Positions 41,477 through 49,741 of a stretch of 64,000 bases of DNA are shown one piece after another. Location of the stretch: positions 62,001 to 126,000 of the forward strand of contig JAODBC010000093.1 of the NCBI GenBank assembly GCA_025463765.1, written 5' to 3'. A program made the translations under genes and the position numbers. Source of the DNA: Subtercola sp. (GTDB lineage Bacteria > Actinomycetota > Actinomycetes > Actinomycetales > Microbacteriaceae). The notes beneath the pieces are model-generated. The model did no database searches. It was not told the origin of the DNA and saw only the letters and a program-made list of their open reading frames with translations. Within the stretch, counting starts at the first letter, position 1. Each line of letters begins with the position of its first letter.

Positions 41477-43129
41477 CTACTTGTTGAAAACGAAGCCGGC
41501 GTAGCCGGCATCCTTCGCTTCGGCGATCTTCTGGCGGTACTGCGGCTGCCCACCGTTGTAGAGCAGGTACGCGCGGCGGCGCCCCTCGACGTTCGAACCG
41601 AACGCCCACGACGATGCCGTCTCCTGAAGCGTGCCCTTGATGCCTTCGTTGACGTGGTCGTTCCACTCGTCTTCGGCGGCGGTAGTGGTCGTCACTTCGC
41701 TGTAGCCGTTCTCGAGAACATACAAGATGCACTCAGTCACCCAGTCGACCTGAGTCTCGGTGATGCGGGGAATCGTGCCCGCTGCACTCTGCGGACCACC
41801 GACATAGAACAGATTGGGAAAGTTCGCGCTCTGCAGACCGAGGTAGGTGCGCGGGCCGTCGAGCCAGTACTCGTCGAGCGGCTGCCCACCCTTGCCGGTG
41901 ATGTTCATGCGGGTGATCGAACCGGTTACCGCCTCGAATCCGGTGGCGAACACGATCATGTCGAGCTCGTACTCCTGCTCGGTCGTCTGGATGCCCTTCT
42001 CGGTGAAGCTGGTCATCGGCTCGTCGACAGTCGACACCAGCGTCACGTTCGGCTGGTTGAACACCTCGAAGTAGCCGTTCTCGAGCGGCGGCCGCTTCTG
42101 GCCGAAACCGTGATCGGTGGGAATGAGTTTCTCGGCAACCTCAGGGTCGTTCACCCGCGACCGGATCTTGTTCGCAAGAAACGCGTTCAGCGATGCGTTA
42201 GCGCTCTGGTTGCGCGAGATATCGCGGAAGTTTCCGAGCGCCATGGTCAGCCCGGGTGCCTGGTAGAGCCGCTCGAACTGCGCGTCACGCTCTTCAGGGG
42301 TGACGTCAGTCGAGAGCATATTCATAGGGCTATGCGGCGAACCCGAGGGCGACGTGAGGCAGGCCTGGTAAATGGCTTCGCTCGTGGCCCGGATCTCGGC
42401 CATGCGCTCCGCCGTGATCGCGAAGTTGTTGATCGGCGTGACCCAGTTGGGAGTGCGCTGAAATACGAACAGGTGCTCAGCGTCTTCAGCGACGAACGGA
42501 ATGATCTGCACACCGCTTGACCCGGTGCCGATCACAGCCACGCGTTTGCCCGCGAACGACACCTCCTCTTTCGGCCAGAGCGCGGTATGGTACCACTCCC
42601 CACTGTACTGGTCGAGGCCGGGAGTACGAGGAAACTGCGGGGCCGAGAGAATACCGACGGCGGTGATGAAGAACGTGGTGCGGAAGACCTCGCCGGCCTC
42701 CGTCGTGACGATCCATACGTGCTCGTTCTCATCGAACGTCGCCGACGCCACTCGCGTGTTCAGCTGGATGTTCGGGCGCAGGCCCAGACGGTCGGCGGCG
42801 AAGTTCAGGTACCGCTCTATCTCCGGCTGACCGGCGTACTCTTCTGTCCACGTCCACTCGTTGCGCAGCTCTTCTGAGAAGAAGTAGCCGTACGAGTAGC
42901 TTTCGGCGTCAAAGCGCGCGCCGGGGTAGCGATTCCAGTACCACACGCCGCCCACGCCCGACCCGGCGTCGAGAAGTCGAACCTTGAGACCGGCTTCTTG
43001 CAGGCGGTAGAGCTGGTGCAGGCCGGTGATGCCGGCGCCGACCACGATCGCGTCGAAGGTGCGGTCGTCTTCTAGCCGCGCATCCGGCGTCTCCACCTCG
43101 GTCGATTCGCTGGGTCCCGTGCCGCTCAT
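41477..43129 (-). CDS. Baeyer-Villiger monooxygenase 3
   Basis: 550 residues; ATG 43129 after AGAGGAG. GAGITGLHQLYRL, GGVWYWNRYPGARFDAES, GTGSSGVQIIP and FATGFEAVTG match class I Baeyer-Villiger enzymes. The fingerprint reads YSGEWYHTALWP, with Tyr in place of the first Phe. It is closer to the second enzyme (25350) than to the first. It probably oxidises a different ketone or a later ring intermediate. It has its own promoter, with operator-like site J 39 bp upstream. Confidence 0.93.
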   Translation of the reverse strand: MSGTGPSESTEVETPDARLEDDRTFDAIVVGAGITGLHQLYRLQEAGLKVRLLDAGSGVGGVWYWNRYPGARFDAESYSYGYFFSEELRNEWTWTEEYAGQPEIERYLNFAADRLGLRPNIQLNTRVASATFDENEHVWIVTTEAGEVFRTTFFITAVGILSAPQFPRTPGLDQYSGEWYHTALWPKEEVSFAGKRVAVIGTGSSGVQIIPFVAEDAEHLFVFQRTPNWVTPINNFAITAERMAEIRATSEAIYQACLTSPSGSPHSPMNMLSTDVTPEERDAQFERLYQAPGLTMALGNFRDISRNQSANASLNAFLANKIRSRVNDPEVAEKLIPTDHGFGQKRPPLENGYFEVFNQPNVTLVSTVDEPMTSFTEKGIQTTEQEYELDMIVFATGFEAVTGSITRMNITGKGGQPLDEYWLDGPRTYLGLQSANFPNLFYVGGPQSAAGTIPRITETQVDWVTECILYVLENGYSEVTTTTAAEDEWNDHVNEGIKGTLQETASSWAFGSNVEGRRRAYLLYNGGQPQYRQKIAEAKDAGYAGFVFNK

Positions 43130-43167
43130 GTCTCCTCTTCCCGCTCTGCAATTCTGCTTAAAGAAGA

Positions 43168-43184
43168 TTACAACACGATTGCAA
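43168..43184. promoter_or_regulatory. 17-bp operator-like site J
   Basis: TTACAACACGATTGCAA, the best-conserved palindromic member with site K; it lies upstream of the third Baeyer-Villiger gene. Confidence 0.55.
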
Positions 43185-43199
43185 ACTTATAGCGCTGCT

Positions 43200-44660
43200 T
43201 CACCAGGTGGCCGCGATGTACTTCGACTCGAGGTACTCCAGAATGCCCTCCGCGCCGCCTTCCCGGCCGATGCCACTCTGCTTCACCCCGCCGAACGGGG
43301 CGGCAGGGTCGGAGACGAGTCCGCGGTTCAGCCCGATCATCCCGGCATCGATGCGCTCGCCGACCCGCAGGCCGCGCTCGAGATCACTGGTGAAAACGTA
43401 CGCCACCAGCCCGAACTCGGTGTTGTTCGCGAGGGTGACGGCCTCGTCCTCGCTTGAGAACGAGACGATCGGCGCGACCGGCCCGAAGATCTCCTCCTGC
43501 AGAATCGCGGCAGACGCCGGCACCCCAGCGAGCACGGTCGGCTCGTAGTAGTACCCGGCCCGATCTGGGCGCGAACCGCCCGTCACGACCTGTGCGCCCT
43601 CGCCCACCGCAGTGGCGACGAGTTCGGCGACCTTGTCTACCGCCTCTTGGTTGACGAGCGGGCCGACGTTGCTCGCTTCATCCAGACCCGGCCCGAGCGT
43701 GAGCCCGGCCATCCGCTCGCCCAGGCGCACCGAGAACTCGTGCGCGACACTGTCTTCGACGTAGAACCGGTTCGCCGCGGTGCATGCCTCGCCGGCGTTT
43801 CGCATCTTCGCTATCATCGCGCCGTCGATCGCCGCGTCGAGATCGGCGTCGGCGAAGACCAGAAAAGGGGCGTTACCACCCAGTTCCATCGACGTGTTGA
43901 GCACCAAGTCTGCTGCCTCTTTCAACAGCACGCGACCCACCTCCGTCGAACCGGTGAATGACAGTTTGCGCACCCGCGAGTCGTGCAGCATCGCAGAGAC
44001 GACCGAACCCGACTTGCGGCTCGGCACCACGTTCAGAACCCCGGCAGGCAAGCCGGCCTGCTCGAAAGTGCGGGCCATGGCCAGGGCGGTCAGCGGGGTG
44101 TCGCTCGCGGGCTTCAGCACCACGGTGCATCCTGCAGCGAGCGCCGGGCCGATCTTGCGAGTCGCCATCGCCGCCGGAAAATTCCACGGGGTCACGAGAA
44201 CGCAGATGCCGATGGGCTGATGTGAGATCAAGATGCGGTTCGTGCCCGCGGGCGCCGTCGAGAGTGAACCCGGAATGCGCACGGCCTCTTCCGAGTACCA
44301 GCGTAAGAATTCGGCGGCGTATGCGACCTCGCCGCGAGCATCCGTCAGCGCCTTGCCGTTCTCGAGCGAGATGAGCGCGGCGTACTCGTCGAGTTGCTCG
44401 GTCATGAGGTCGAATGCTTTCCGAAGTATCTCGGCGCGCACCCGCGGTGCGGTCGCCGCCCAACTCGCGGCAGCCGCATCGGCGGCGTCGATAGCCGCGA
44501 GCGCGTCAGAGACGCCACCGTTGGCGACGGATGCGATCGGCTCTGCGGTCGCCGGGTCGATCACATCGAATCGAGAACCATCGTGGGCGGCGACCGCTGC
44601 CCCACCGATGTACAGGTCGGTGTTCACAGTGGCGAGGAGTTCGGGTGCAGAGCGAAACAT
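43200..44660 (-). CDS. Aldehyde dehydrogenase, succinate-semialdehyde dehydrogenase-like
   Basis: 486 residues from ATG 44660; the ORF-track version to 44951 reads through the promoter. FTGSTEVGRVLLK, MELGGNAPFLVFADADLD and NAGEACTAANRFYVEDSV (catalytic Cys), with EEIFGPVAPIVSF, match the GabD subgroup (ELGGNAPF, GEACTAANR). It would oxidise a semialdehyde or aldehyde from ring cleavage to an acid. It is divergent from the SnoaL-like gene at 44764. Seventy bases separate it from the Baeyer-Villiger gene, which has its own site J. Confidence 0.92.
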   Translation of the reverse strand: MFRSAPELLATVNTDLYIGGAAVAAHDGSRFDVIDPATAEPIASVANGGVSDALAAIDAADAAAASWAATAPRVRAEILRKAFDLMTEQLDEYAALISLENGKALTDARGEVAYAAEFLRWYSEEAVRIPGSLSTAPAGTNRILISHQPIGICVLVTPWNFPAAMATRKIGPALAAGCTVVLKPASDTPLTALAMARTFEQAGLPAGVLNVVPSRKSGSVVSAMLHDSRVRKLSFTGSTEVGRVLLKEAADLVLNTSMELGGNAPFLVFADADLDAAIDGAMIAKMRNAGEACTAANRFYVEDSVAHEFSVRLGERMAGLTLGPGLDEASNVGPLVNQEAVDKVAELVATAVGEGAQVVTGGSRPDRAGYYYEPTVLAGVPASAAILQEEIFGPVAPIVSFSSEDEAVTLANNTEFGLVAYVFTSDLERGLRVGERIDAGMIGLNRGLVSDPAAPFGGVKQSGIGREGGAEGILEYLESKYIAATW

Positions 44661-44763
44661 GGGGGCCTTTCTCACGGGTGTGTCACAATTATGTTTCAAA
44701 TGGTCATCGGTACAGCTAGTCTTCCTTATTCCCGACCATGCCCGGCCCGTTGAGGAGAATACG

Positions 44764-45300
44764 ATGCCAGCAGAAACCCTCTCGTTAGAAGAACGGTTCG
44801 CCGCACTCGAAGCCAAAGTGGAGTTACTCGAAGACGAGCGGGCCATCCGCGAGGTGCTGGCCAAATACGGGCACTTCGCCGACGCTCCCGACGATGACAA
44901 GTACTTTGCGCTCTTCACCGAGAACTGTGTGATGGATGTTTCGACCGGCATCCAGCCGACTCCCTACGACATCGAACGCTGGGAGGGGCTGGCCGAGATG
45001 AAGCGCTTCATGATCGAGCGAACGGCCCTACACGGCAATGCGTTCCTGGGCAGAAGCCTGCATATGCAGGGGAACAACCTGACGGTCGTCGTCTCGGGAG
45101 ACCGCGCGACGGCGACCGGATACTCGTTCATCCTCCACCAAGATGAGGCGCATGTGCGGTTGGTCAGCGCCTCGATCAACGAGTGGCAGCTCGAGCGCGC
45201 GCCCGGCGGCGAGCGGTCGGTCGAGCGCGGCTGGTTGATTCAGATGCGCAAGCGTCGCGGCCTCGGCGCGCCCGACACCGCTGAGATTCTGGCGCCGTGA
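44764..45300 (+). CDS. SnoaL-like (NTF2-fold) protein 2
   Basis: 178 residues from ATG 44764, with GAGGAG upstream; the ORF-track start at 44233 is inside the divergent dehydrogenase. LEERFAALEAKVELLEDERAIREVLAKYGHFADAPDDDKYFALFTENCVMDV is the helix-strand start of the SnoaL-4-type fold, and the rest (SLHMQGNNLTVVVSGDRATATGYSFILHQ) is the beta sheet. A short coiled-coil opens the protein. Possibly a dehydratase or isomerase on a pathway intermediate. Only weakly like SnoaL-like protein 1. Confidence 0.82.
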   Translation: MPAETLSLEERFAALEAKVELLEDERAIREVLAKYGHFADAPDDDKYFALFTENCVMDVSTGIQPTPYDIERWEGLAEMKRFMIERTALHGNAFLGRSLHMQGNNLTVVVSGDRATATGYSFILHQDEAHVRLVSASINEWQLERAPGGERSVERGWLIQMRKRRGLGAPDTAEILAP

Positions 45301-45422
45301 ATCAGAGGATTGTGTGGGCGCAGGTCGCTCTGGTGTTTTAATTTTGTTGCAAGTGTGGCAGATGCTCGGTATCTGACGCGGCCCGGGTCGGGCGCGACCG
45401 CAGCTCCCCGCCGCGTCGGCGA

Positions 45423-46610
45423 CTACCGCAGCGGGCGGAAGAAGGCGCGCAAGTCATCGACCAAGAGTTCCGGAACCTCGGCTGGCCCGAAATGGCCGCC
45501 GCGCGCAAATCGCGTCCACTGGCGCAAATCGGTGTCTTGTTGCGCGTGCAGACGCGGAAGCGCGTTCACATCCGCAGGCAGAACTCCAATGGCAAGGGGG
45601 GCATCGATTCGGGTACCGGGTGCGATGGGCCGATTCTCGCGGGCCGTCTCGTAGTAGTAACGCATCGATGACCCGATGGTCTGGGTCACCCAGTAGATCA
45701 TCACGGTCGTGATCAAGTCGTCCCGCGAGAACACCGACTCGAACCCAGCTCGGCGATCCGACCAGTTGTATCGGCGCTCGATTATCCACGAGGCGAGACC
45801 CACTGGTGAATCGTTGAGGGCGTTCGCCAGCGACTGAGGGTCGGCGGAGTGCACCGACAAATGGCTCGCGCTGAGCTTCGCGCCGGCTGCATCGCGCTCG
45901 AAGTCGCCCGCCTCGTCGGGCGCGTACTCCTCTGGGAGCACGACAGATGCGCCCAGCCCCCCTGCTGCAGCCGGTCTGCGATAGCGGCTGAGATGCGCGC
46001 CAATCAAGTCTTCCGGATGCTCGTGGGCGATGCGTTGAGAGACAACGGCCCCGAAATCCGCTCCCATCACGCCGTACCGGGAGTAACCCAGTACGTCGCG
46101 CATCAACTTGCGCCAGAGGTCCGCCGTGGCCGCAACGCCGACCCCTGGCCGGCTCAACGGTGAAGAGAATCCGAACCCTGGCAGGGAAGGGATGACGAGG
46201 TCGAAAGAGTCTGCGGCATCTGCGCCGTAGGCCGCCGGGTTGCTCAGTGGCCCGATCATCTGAGCGAAATCCCAGAACGTCCACGGCCACCCATGCGTGA
46301 GCAGCAGCGGCCGTGGCGAGGGGCCTTGGCCGCGGACGCGTAGAAAGTGCACCGGCACGCCATCGATGTCGACGCGGAACTGTTCGAACGCATTCATCGC
46401 GGCTTCGTGCGATCGCCAGTCGTATTCGTCGAGCCAGTACTGCACGAGCGGCTTCAGGAACGAAACCGGCGTGCCATACCGCCAATCGTCGTTGTCCCAG
46501 TCGTCGGACCATCGCGTCGCGAGCAGTCGAGCGCGCAGATCGTCAATCACCGCATCGTCGACAGAGATGCGGAACGGCTCGGGAGCGAGATCGGTGTCGT
46601 TCACGGTCAT
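45423..46610 (-). CDS. Epoxide hydrolase (microsomal-type alpha/beta hydrolase)
   Basis: 395 residues. The N-terminal domain FRISVDDAVIDDLRARLLATRW is the EHN domain. HGWPWTFWDF supplies the oxyanion hole, VMGADFGAVVSQR the nucleophilic Asp in GxDxG, and GGHFGPAEVPE the catalytic His. The family hydrolyses epoxides to diols, a fit for terpenoid breakdown. No signal peptide. Converges on the SnoaL-like gene. A weak version of the 17-bp element lies just upstream (46618-46634). Confidence 0.9.
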   Translation of the reverse strand: MTVNDTDLAPEPFRISVDDAVIDDLRARLLATRWSDDWDNDDWRYGTPVSFLKPLVQYWLDEYDWRSHEAAMNAFEQFRVDIDGVPVHFLRVRGQGPSPRPLLLTHGWPWTFWDFAQMIGPLSNPAAYGADAADSFDLVIPSLPGFGFSSPLSRPGVGVAATADLWRKLMRDVLGYSRYGVMGADFGAVVSQRIAHEHPEDLIGAHLSRYRRPAAAGGLGASVVLPEEYAPDEAGDFERDAAGAKLSASHLSVHSADPQSLANALNDSPVGLASWIIERRYNWSDRRAGFESVFSRDDLITTVMIYWVTQTIGSSMRYYYETARENRPIAPGTRIDAPLAIGVLPADVNALPRLHAQQDTDLRQWTRFARGGHFGPAEVPELLVDDLRAFFRPLR

Positions 46611-46689
46611 CTCAAAGGCCTAACACAACTAGAAATTGAAAATACGATCATACCGAATCAAAAAGGCCCACGATGAGCGAGGGAGTGGC

Positions 46690-47160
46690 CTATTCCGTGG
46701 CTGGTGCAGCCGACGGCACCACTTCGGCGAACTTGAGACGAACACCATGGAGAGGCGGAGTTAGCGCGGCCTCGGCGAAGATATCGATCTCTTTGCGCCA
46801 GTTCTCGTTGATGTCAAAGCCGTCGGCCCATCGCCACACCTCGTAACCCAACCCTTCGGCCCGCGCCACTGCTGCATCGCGGTCGGCGACGCCGAATGCG
46901 ACAGTCATGAGACCTTCGCCGTGCTTCTCCAGATGATCGAAATGCCGAATGGCGAGCGTTCTATCGTAGGGAGCGACAATCTCGATACCGGCAGAGATAT
47001 CGATGAACACCTTCAGGCCCCCGCTCTTGGAGTCGAACGGCCCTTCCATCTGCAGATCGAGGAGCCGGGAAAATTGTTCCGCAGCCTTTTCAAAGTTTTC
47101 CTCATGAACAACGATGACGACGTGATTCACTCGATTGATGTTCTGAACGAACTTTGCCAT
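46690..47160 (-). CDS. VOC (glyoxalase/dioxygenase-fold) protein
   Basis: 156 residues; ATG 47160 after GGAGTGG. VNHVVIVVHEENFEKAAEQFSRLL is the first beta-alpha-beta module, and FDHLEKHGEGLMTVAFGVADRDAAVARAEGLGYEVWRW the second. The His of NHVV could be a metal ligand, and E in GIEIVAPY another. The family includes extradiol dioxygenases, epimerases and glyoxalases; this single short copy is not assigned a reaction. Site O (47318) is a candidate operator upstream. Confidence 0.8.
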   Translation of the reverse strand: MAKFVQNINRVNHVVIVVHEENFEKAAEQFSRLLDLQMEGPFDSKSGGLKVFIDISAGIEIVAPYDRTLAIRHFDHLEKHGEGLMTVAFGVADRDAAVARAEGLGYEVWRWADGFDINENWRKEIDIFAEAALTPPLHGVRLKFAEVVPSAAPATE

Positions 47161-47587
47161 CGACCACTCCTCTATGCACTGCCACGAACTACACCTGTCG
47201 ACGCGAGAAGACGAGGCTGCCTCGGCGCCCTCAGCACGATCTCGCGTATCGCTACCGAGGTGCTCTACGTTGAGCTCGAGCCCGGCGCAGGAGGTAGTAA
47301 GGTACCCGTAAACCTAACTGAAACAGTACTATAACAAGACTGTGGACGCGGGACAGAACACGAGCGCGTTTCGAAGATGCCGGTCACTGCGGTGTCGATG
47401 CCGACGGTGGAAGCGTAAGTGCCGACTTTTCCGAAAGAAGCGTCGAGTCTTGCCCGGTGCGTCTCGGGAGGGAAGGCACACGGGAGACCATAAGAGGCCT
47501 GCCGGGGCTTCTGCAGCACCCTCTATTCGCCACCCGCCGCCCGCCGCCCGGCCTCCGCGGGCCCGTCGGCGGGTTCGACATCACGGC
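47161..47587. other. Intergenic region without a gene (427 bp)
   Basis: The open frames here have no recognisable content. It holds operator-like site O (47318-47334, CTGAAACAGTACTATAA) about 160 bp upstream of the VOC gene, and the presumed terminator of the phosphoesterase gene near 47540-47573. Confidence 0.6.
47540..47573 (-). terminator. Possible hairpin terminator after the phosphoesterase gene
   Basis: CCCGCCG and CGGCGGG form a 7-bp GC stem around a 20-nt GC-rich loop, 14 bp past the stop. There is no U-run, so it is a weak call. Confidence 0.35.
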
Positions 47588-49498
47588 CTAGCCGATTGTT
47601 CGGCGGCGGCGCACCACGAATACGATAACTCCGGCGGCCACCAGGAGGGCGGCCCCCCCGATCGGCACCGCAACGTTCATGCCCGTGTTGGCGAGGTTCG
47701 ACCCGCTAGCAACGGGCGCCGATGTAGCGGTGGCTGACGGAGACGTCGACGGGCTCGGGCTCGAGCTGGGAGTCGGAGTCGGAGTCGTGGGAACGGCGAC
47801 AACCACGGGAACGATGGAACCGACCGATCCGTCGGTGTTCAGCATCACAGCCCGCTGTTGCGGGTTCGTGAAGTCGAACAGCGGGCTGAGCGAGCCTGCT
47901 CGAGTGTCAAAGGAGCCGTCGCCGAGGCTGCCCGTAGACCAGTTCTGCTCGATGAACTGTGTGATCGATGTCTGTTCGATGGCGGTGTGATCGATGTTGT
48001 TCTGCTTGGTCCAAGGCGAGATGACCAGGAAGGGCAGGCGCGGGCCGGGGCCGCAGCGGTCGAGGTAGCCGTTGGCCGCCGCGGGGCCGTTCTGGCACAT
48101 CGGCTGGTCGCCCACAGGGCTCGCGGGTGCTGGCGGTGTGTACACCGCGGAGTCGGTCGAACCGTTGAGGATCGTCGGTGCCGCGTGGTCGTACCATCCG
48201 TCGGAGTCGTCGTAGTTGATGACGATCGCGGTGCTCGGCCAGGCGCTCGATGACTCGATGGCGTTGATCTCCTTGATCAGGAAGTTCTGCTCATCGATCG
48301 GGTCTGAGTAGTTGGCGTGGCCATCCTGGTACTCCGGTGCCTTCACGAAGGAAACGGCGGGGAGGTTGTTGTCGGCAAGGGCGGTGTCGAAGCTGCTCAC
48401 GTCGTACTGGTGATTGGCCTGGTCGGTCTTGCCGATCATCGCGTTTGACGATGGCGCCAGGTGGTGCGGGTTCGACGTGGATGCGTAGTACTGGAACGGC
48501 GAGTGGTGGGGCGAGTAGTCGACCGACGAAGCACCATTCACGTTCGCGTGCGTCGTTCCTGCGCAGGAGGCCGGGGTGCTTCCGTCAGACGGTGTGCTCG
48601 GCGTGAATCCACCCTGGAACCAGCCCCAGGTGACATTCTTCGCGTTCAGCAGGTCGCCGATGTTCTGGCCTTGCATCTGCACCGTGGGATTTCCGCCCGT
48701 GGTCTTGGCGGTCGAGTTGTCTGAGCAGTCGTCGTAGTAGGGGTCTGGGTCGTTGATGACCGTGCCGACACCGGATGCATCGGGCGACTGGATGTCGTAC
48801 GCGCTGGCCGTCGGCGCGCCGGTGAGTGAGTTCACGGCAACTCCGCCGTGCGTCTGCCCCGCGATCAGGTTCAGCGCACCGGGAGTCGACGGCCCGAAGA
48901 CCGAGGCCCACGCGTTGTCGCTCATCGTGTAGTTCTGGGCGTAGTTCCAGAGCCCCGTCACGGTGTTGCCGTCGTAGTAGTTCATGACGAGGCCGGGTGT
49001 GTCGTACACGGTGGTCGCGCCACTCTTGCACGGCTGTTCGGTGAACTGAACGAACTTGTCCATGGCGCCGCCGTTCATGGCGAGCTGTTCGGCGCCGTAC
49101 TGGTGGTTCTGGTCGCAGGTCACTGCCTGGTCAGGAGTCAACCGAGCGGGTGCGTACTGGTTGGGGTTCGCCGTGAGCAGCGCAGGGTCGCTCACGAAGT
49201 TGTTCGATGTCGGCGTTCCGGCCGCTGCGGTGAAGGGAGTCTCTCCCGTGGCGTTCACCGCGTTCGGATACGTGCCGAAGTAGTGGTCGTACGAGATGTT
49301 CTCGTCGAACAGCACGACGACGTGCTGAATAGGTGTGGTGGTCGCCGCCAAAGTGTCGGTGGATCCGGTCGCAGCGAAGGCGCTCGTTGCGCTGACGCTG
49401 ATCACCGTAACGCCGGCCAGAGCCAGAAAGGCCGCGGCCGCGTAAGCGGTTCGGCGCCGGGCTTGGCCGTTGAAACGGCGCTGTGGCATGTCTGTCAT
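47588..49498 (-). CDS. Secreted phosphoesterase (PLC/acid phosphatase family) with sortase signal
   Basis: 636 residues. The N-terminus (RRRTAYAAAAFLALAGVTVISVSATSAFA) is an export signal with an Ala-x-Ala site. The catalytic domain begins IQHVVVLFDENISYDHYFGTYP, the metal and nucleophile region of the alkaline-phosphatase-like phosphoesterase family (phospholipase C/AcpA), and includes YDDSDGWYDH and RLPFLVISPWTK. A Pro/Ser/Thr linker precedes LANTG, a hydrophobic helix and RRRR, an LAxTG sorting signal for class E sortases. It is likely wall-anchored and releases phosphate from organic phosphate. Start ATG 49498. Confidence 0.88.
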   Translation of the reverse strand: MTDMPQRRFNGQARRRTAYAAAAFLALAGVTVISVSATSAFAATGSTDTLAATTTPIQHVVVLFDENISYDHYFGTYPNAVNATGETPFTAAAGTPTSNNFVSDPALLTANPNQYAPARLTPDQAVTCDQNHQYGAEQLAMNGGAMDKFVQFTEQPCKSGATTVYDTPGLVMNYYDGNTVTGLWNYAQNYTMSDNAWASVFGPSTPGALNLIAGQTHGGVAVNSLTGAPTASAYDIQSPDASGVGTVINDPDPYYDDCSDNSTAKTTGGNPTVQMQGQNIGDLLNAKNVTWGWFQGGFTPSTPSDGSTPASCAGTTHANVNGASSVDYSPHHSPFQYYASTSNPHHLAPSSNAMIGKTDQANHQYDVSSFDTALADNNLPAVSFVKAPEYQDGHANYSDPIDEQNFLIKEINAIESSSAWPSTAIVINYDDSDGWYDHAAPTILNGSTDSAVYTPPAPASPVGDQPMCQNGPAAANGYLDRCGPGPRLPFLVISPWTKQNNIDHTAIEQTSITQFIEQNWSTGSLGDGSFDTRAGSLSPLFDFTNPQQRAVMLNTDGSVGSIVPVVVAVPTTPTPTPSSSPSPSTSPSATATSAPVASGSNLANTGMNVAVPIGGAALLVAAGVIVFVVRRRRTIG

Positions 49499-49690
49499 CG
49501 ATCGACTCTCTTTCACTACGAGACGCCAGAATCGAACCTCGCCGAACGTGCTGGTCGACAAGATGTTCTGGGTACCTTGGCAGCGAACCCCAAGGTAGCG
49601 GCACGCAGACCACAAGCTACGCTCATGTGAACTACATGCTCCACGTCTCTCGCTCGACTTCCGGTTGACTTCACCAATCGTTCACCTAAA

Positions 49691-49741
49691 GCTCACCGTC
49701 GCGTGCACACAACGGGGGGCACGCTGAATCAAGCGGTGAGC
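49691..49741 (-). terminator. Nested hairpin at the efeB 3' end
   Basis: GCTCACCG/CGGTGAGC encloses GCGTGC/GCACGC. The outer arm overlaps the last codons of efeB. Probably an RNA hairpin or terminator; no strong T-tract. Confidence 0.4.

Noticed and set aside
45338-45360. AT-rich stretch with TTGTTGCAA after the SnoaL-like gene
   Set aside because: It partly resembles the 17-bp element, but lies between two convergent gene ends, where an operator is not expected; not counted in the site list.
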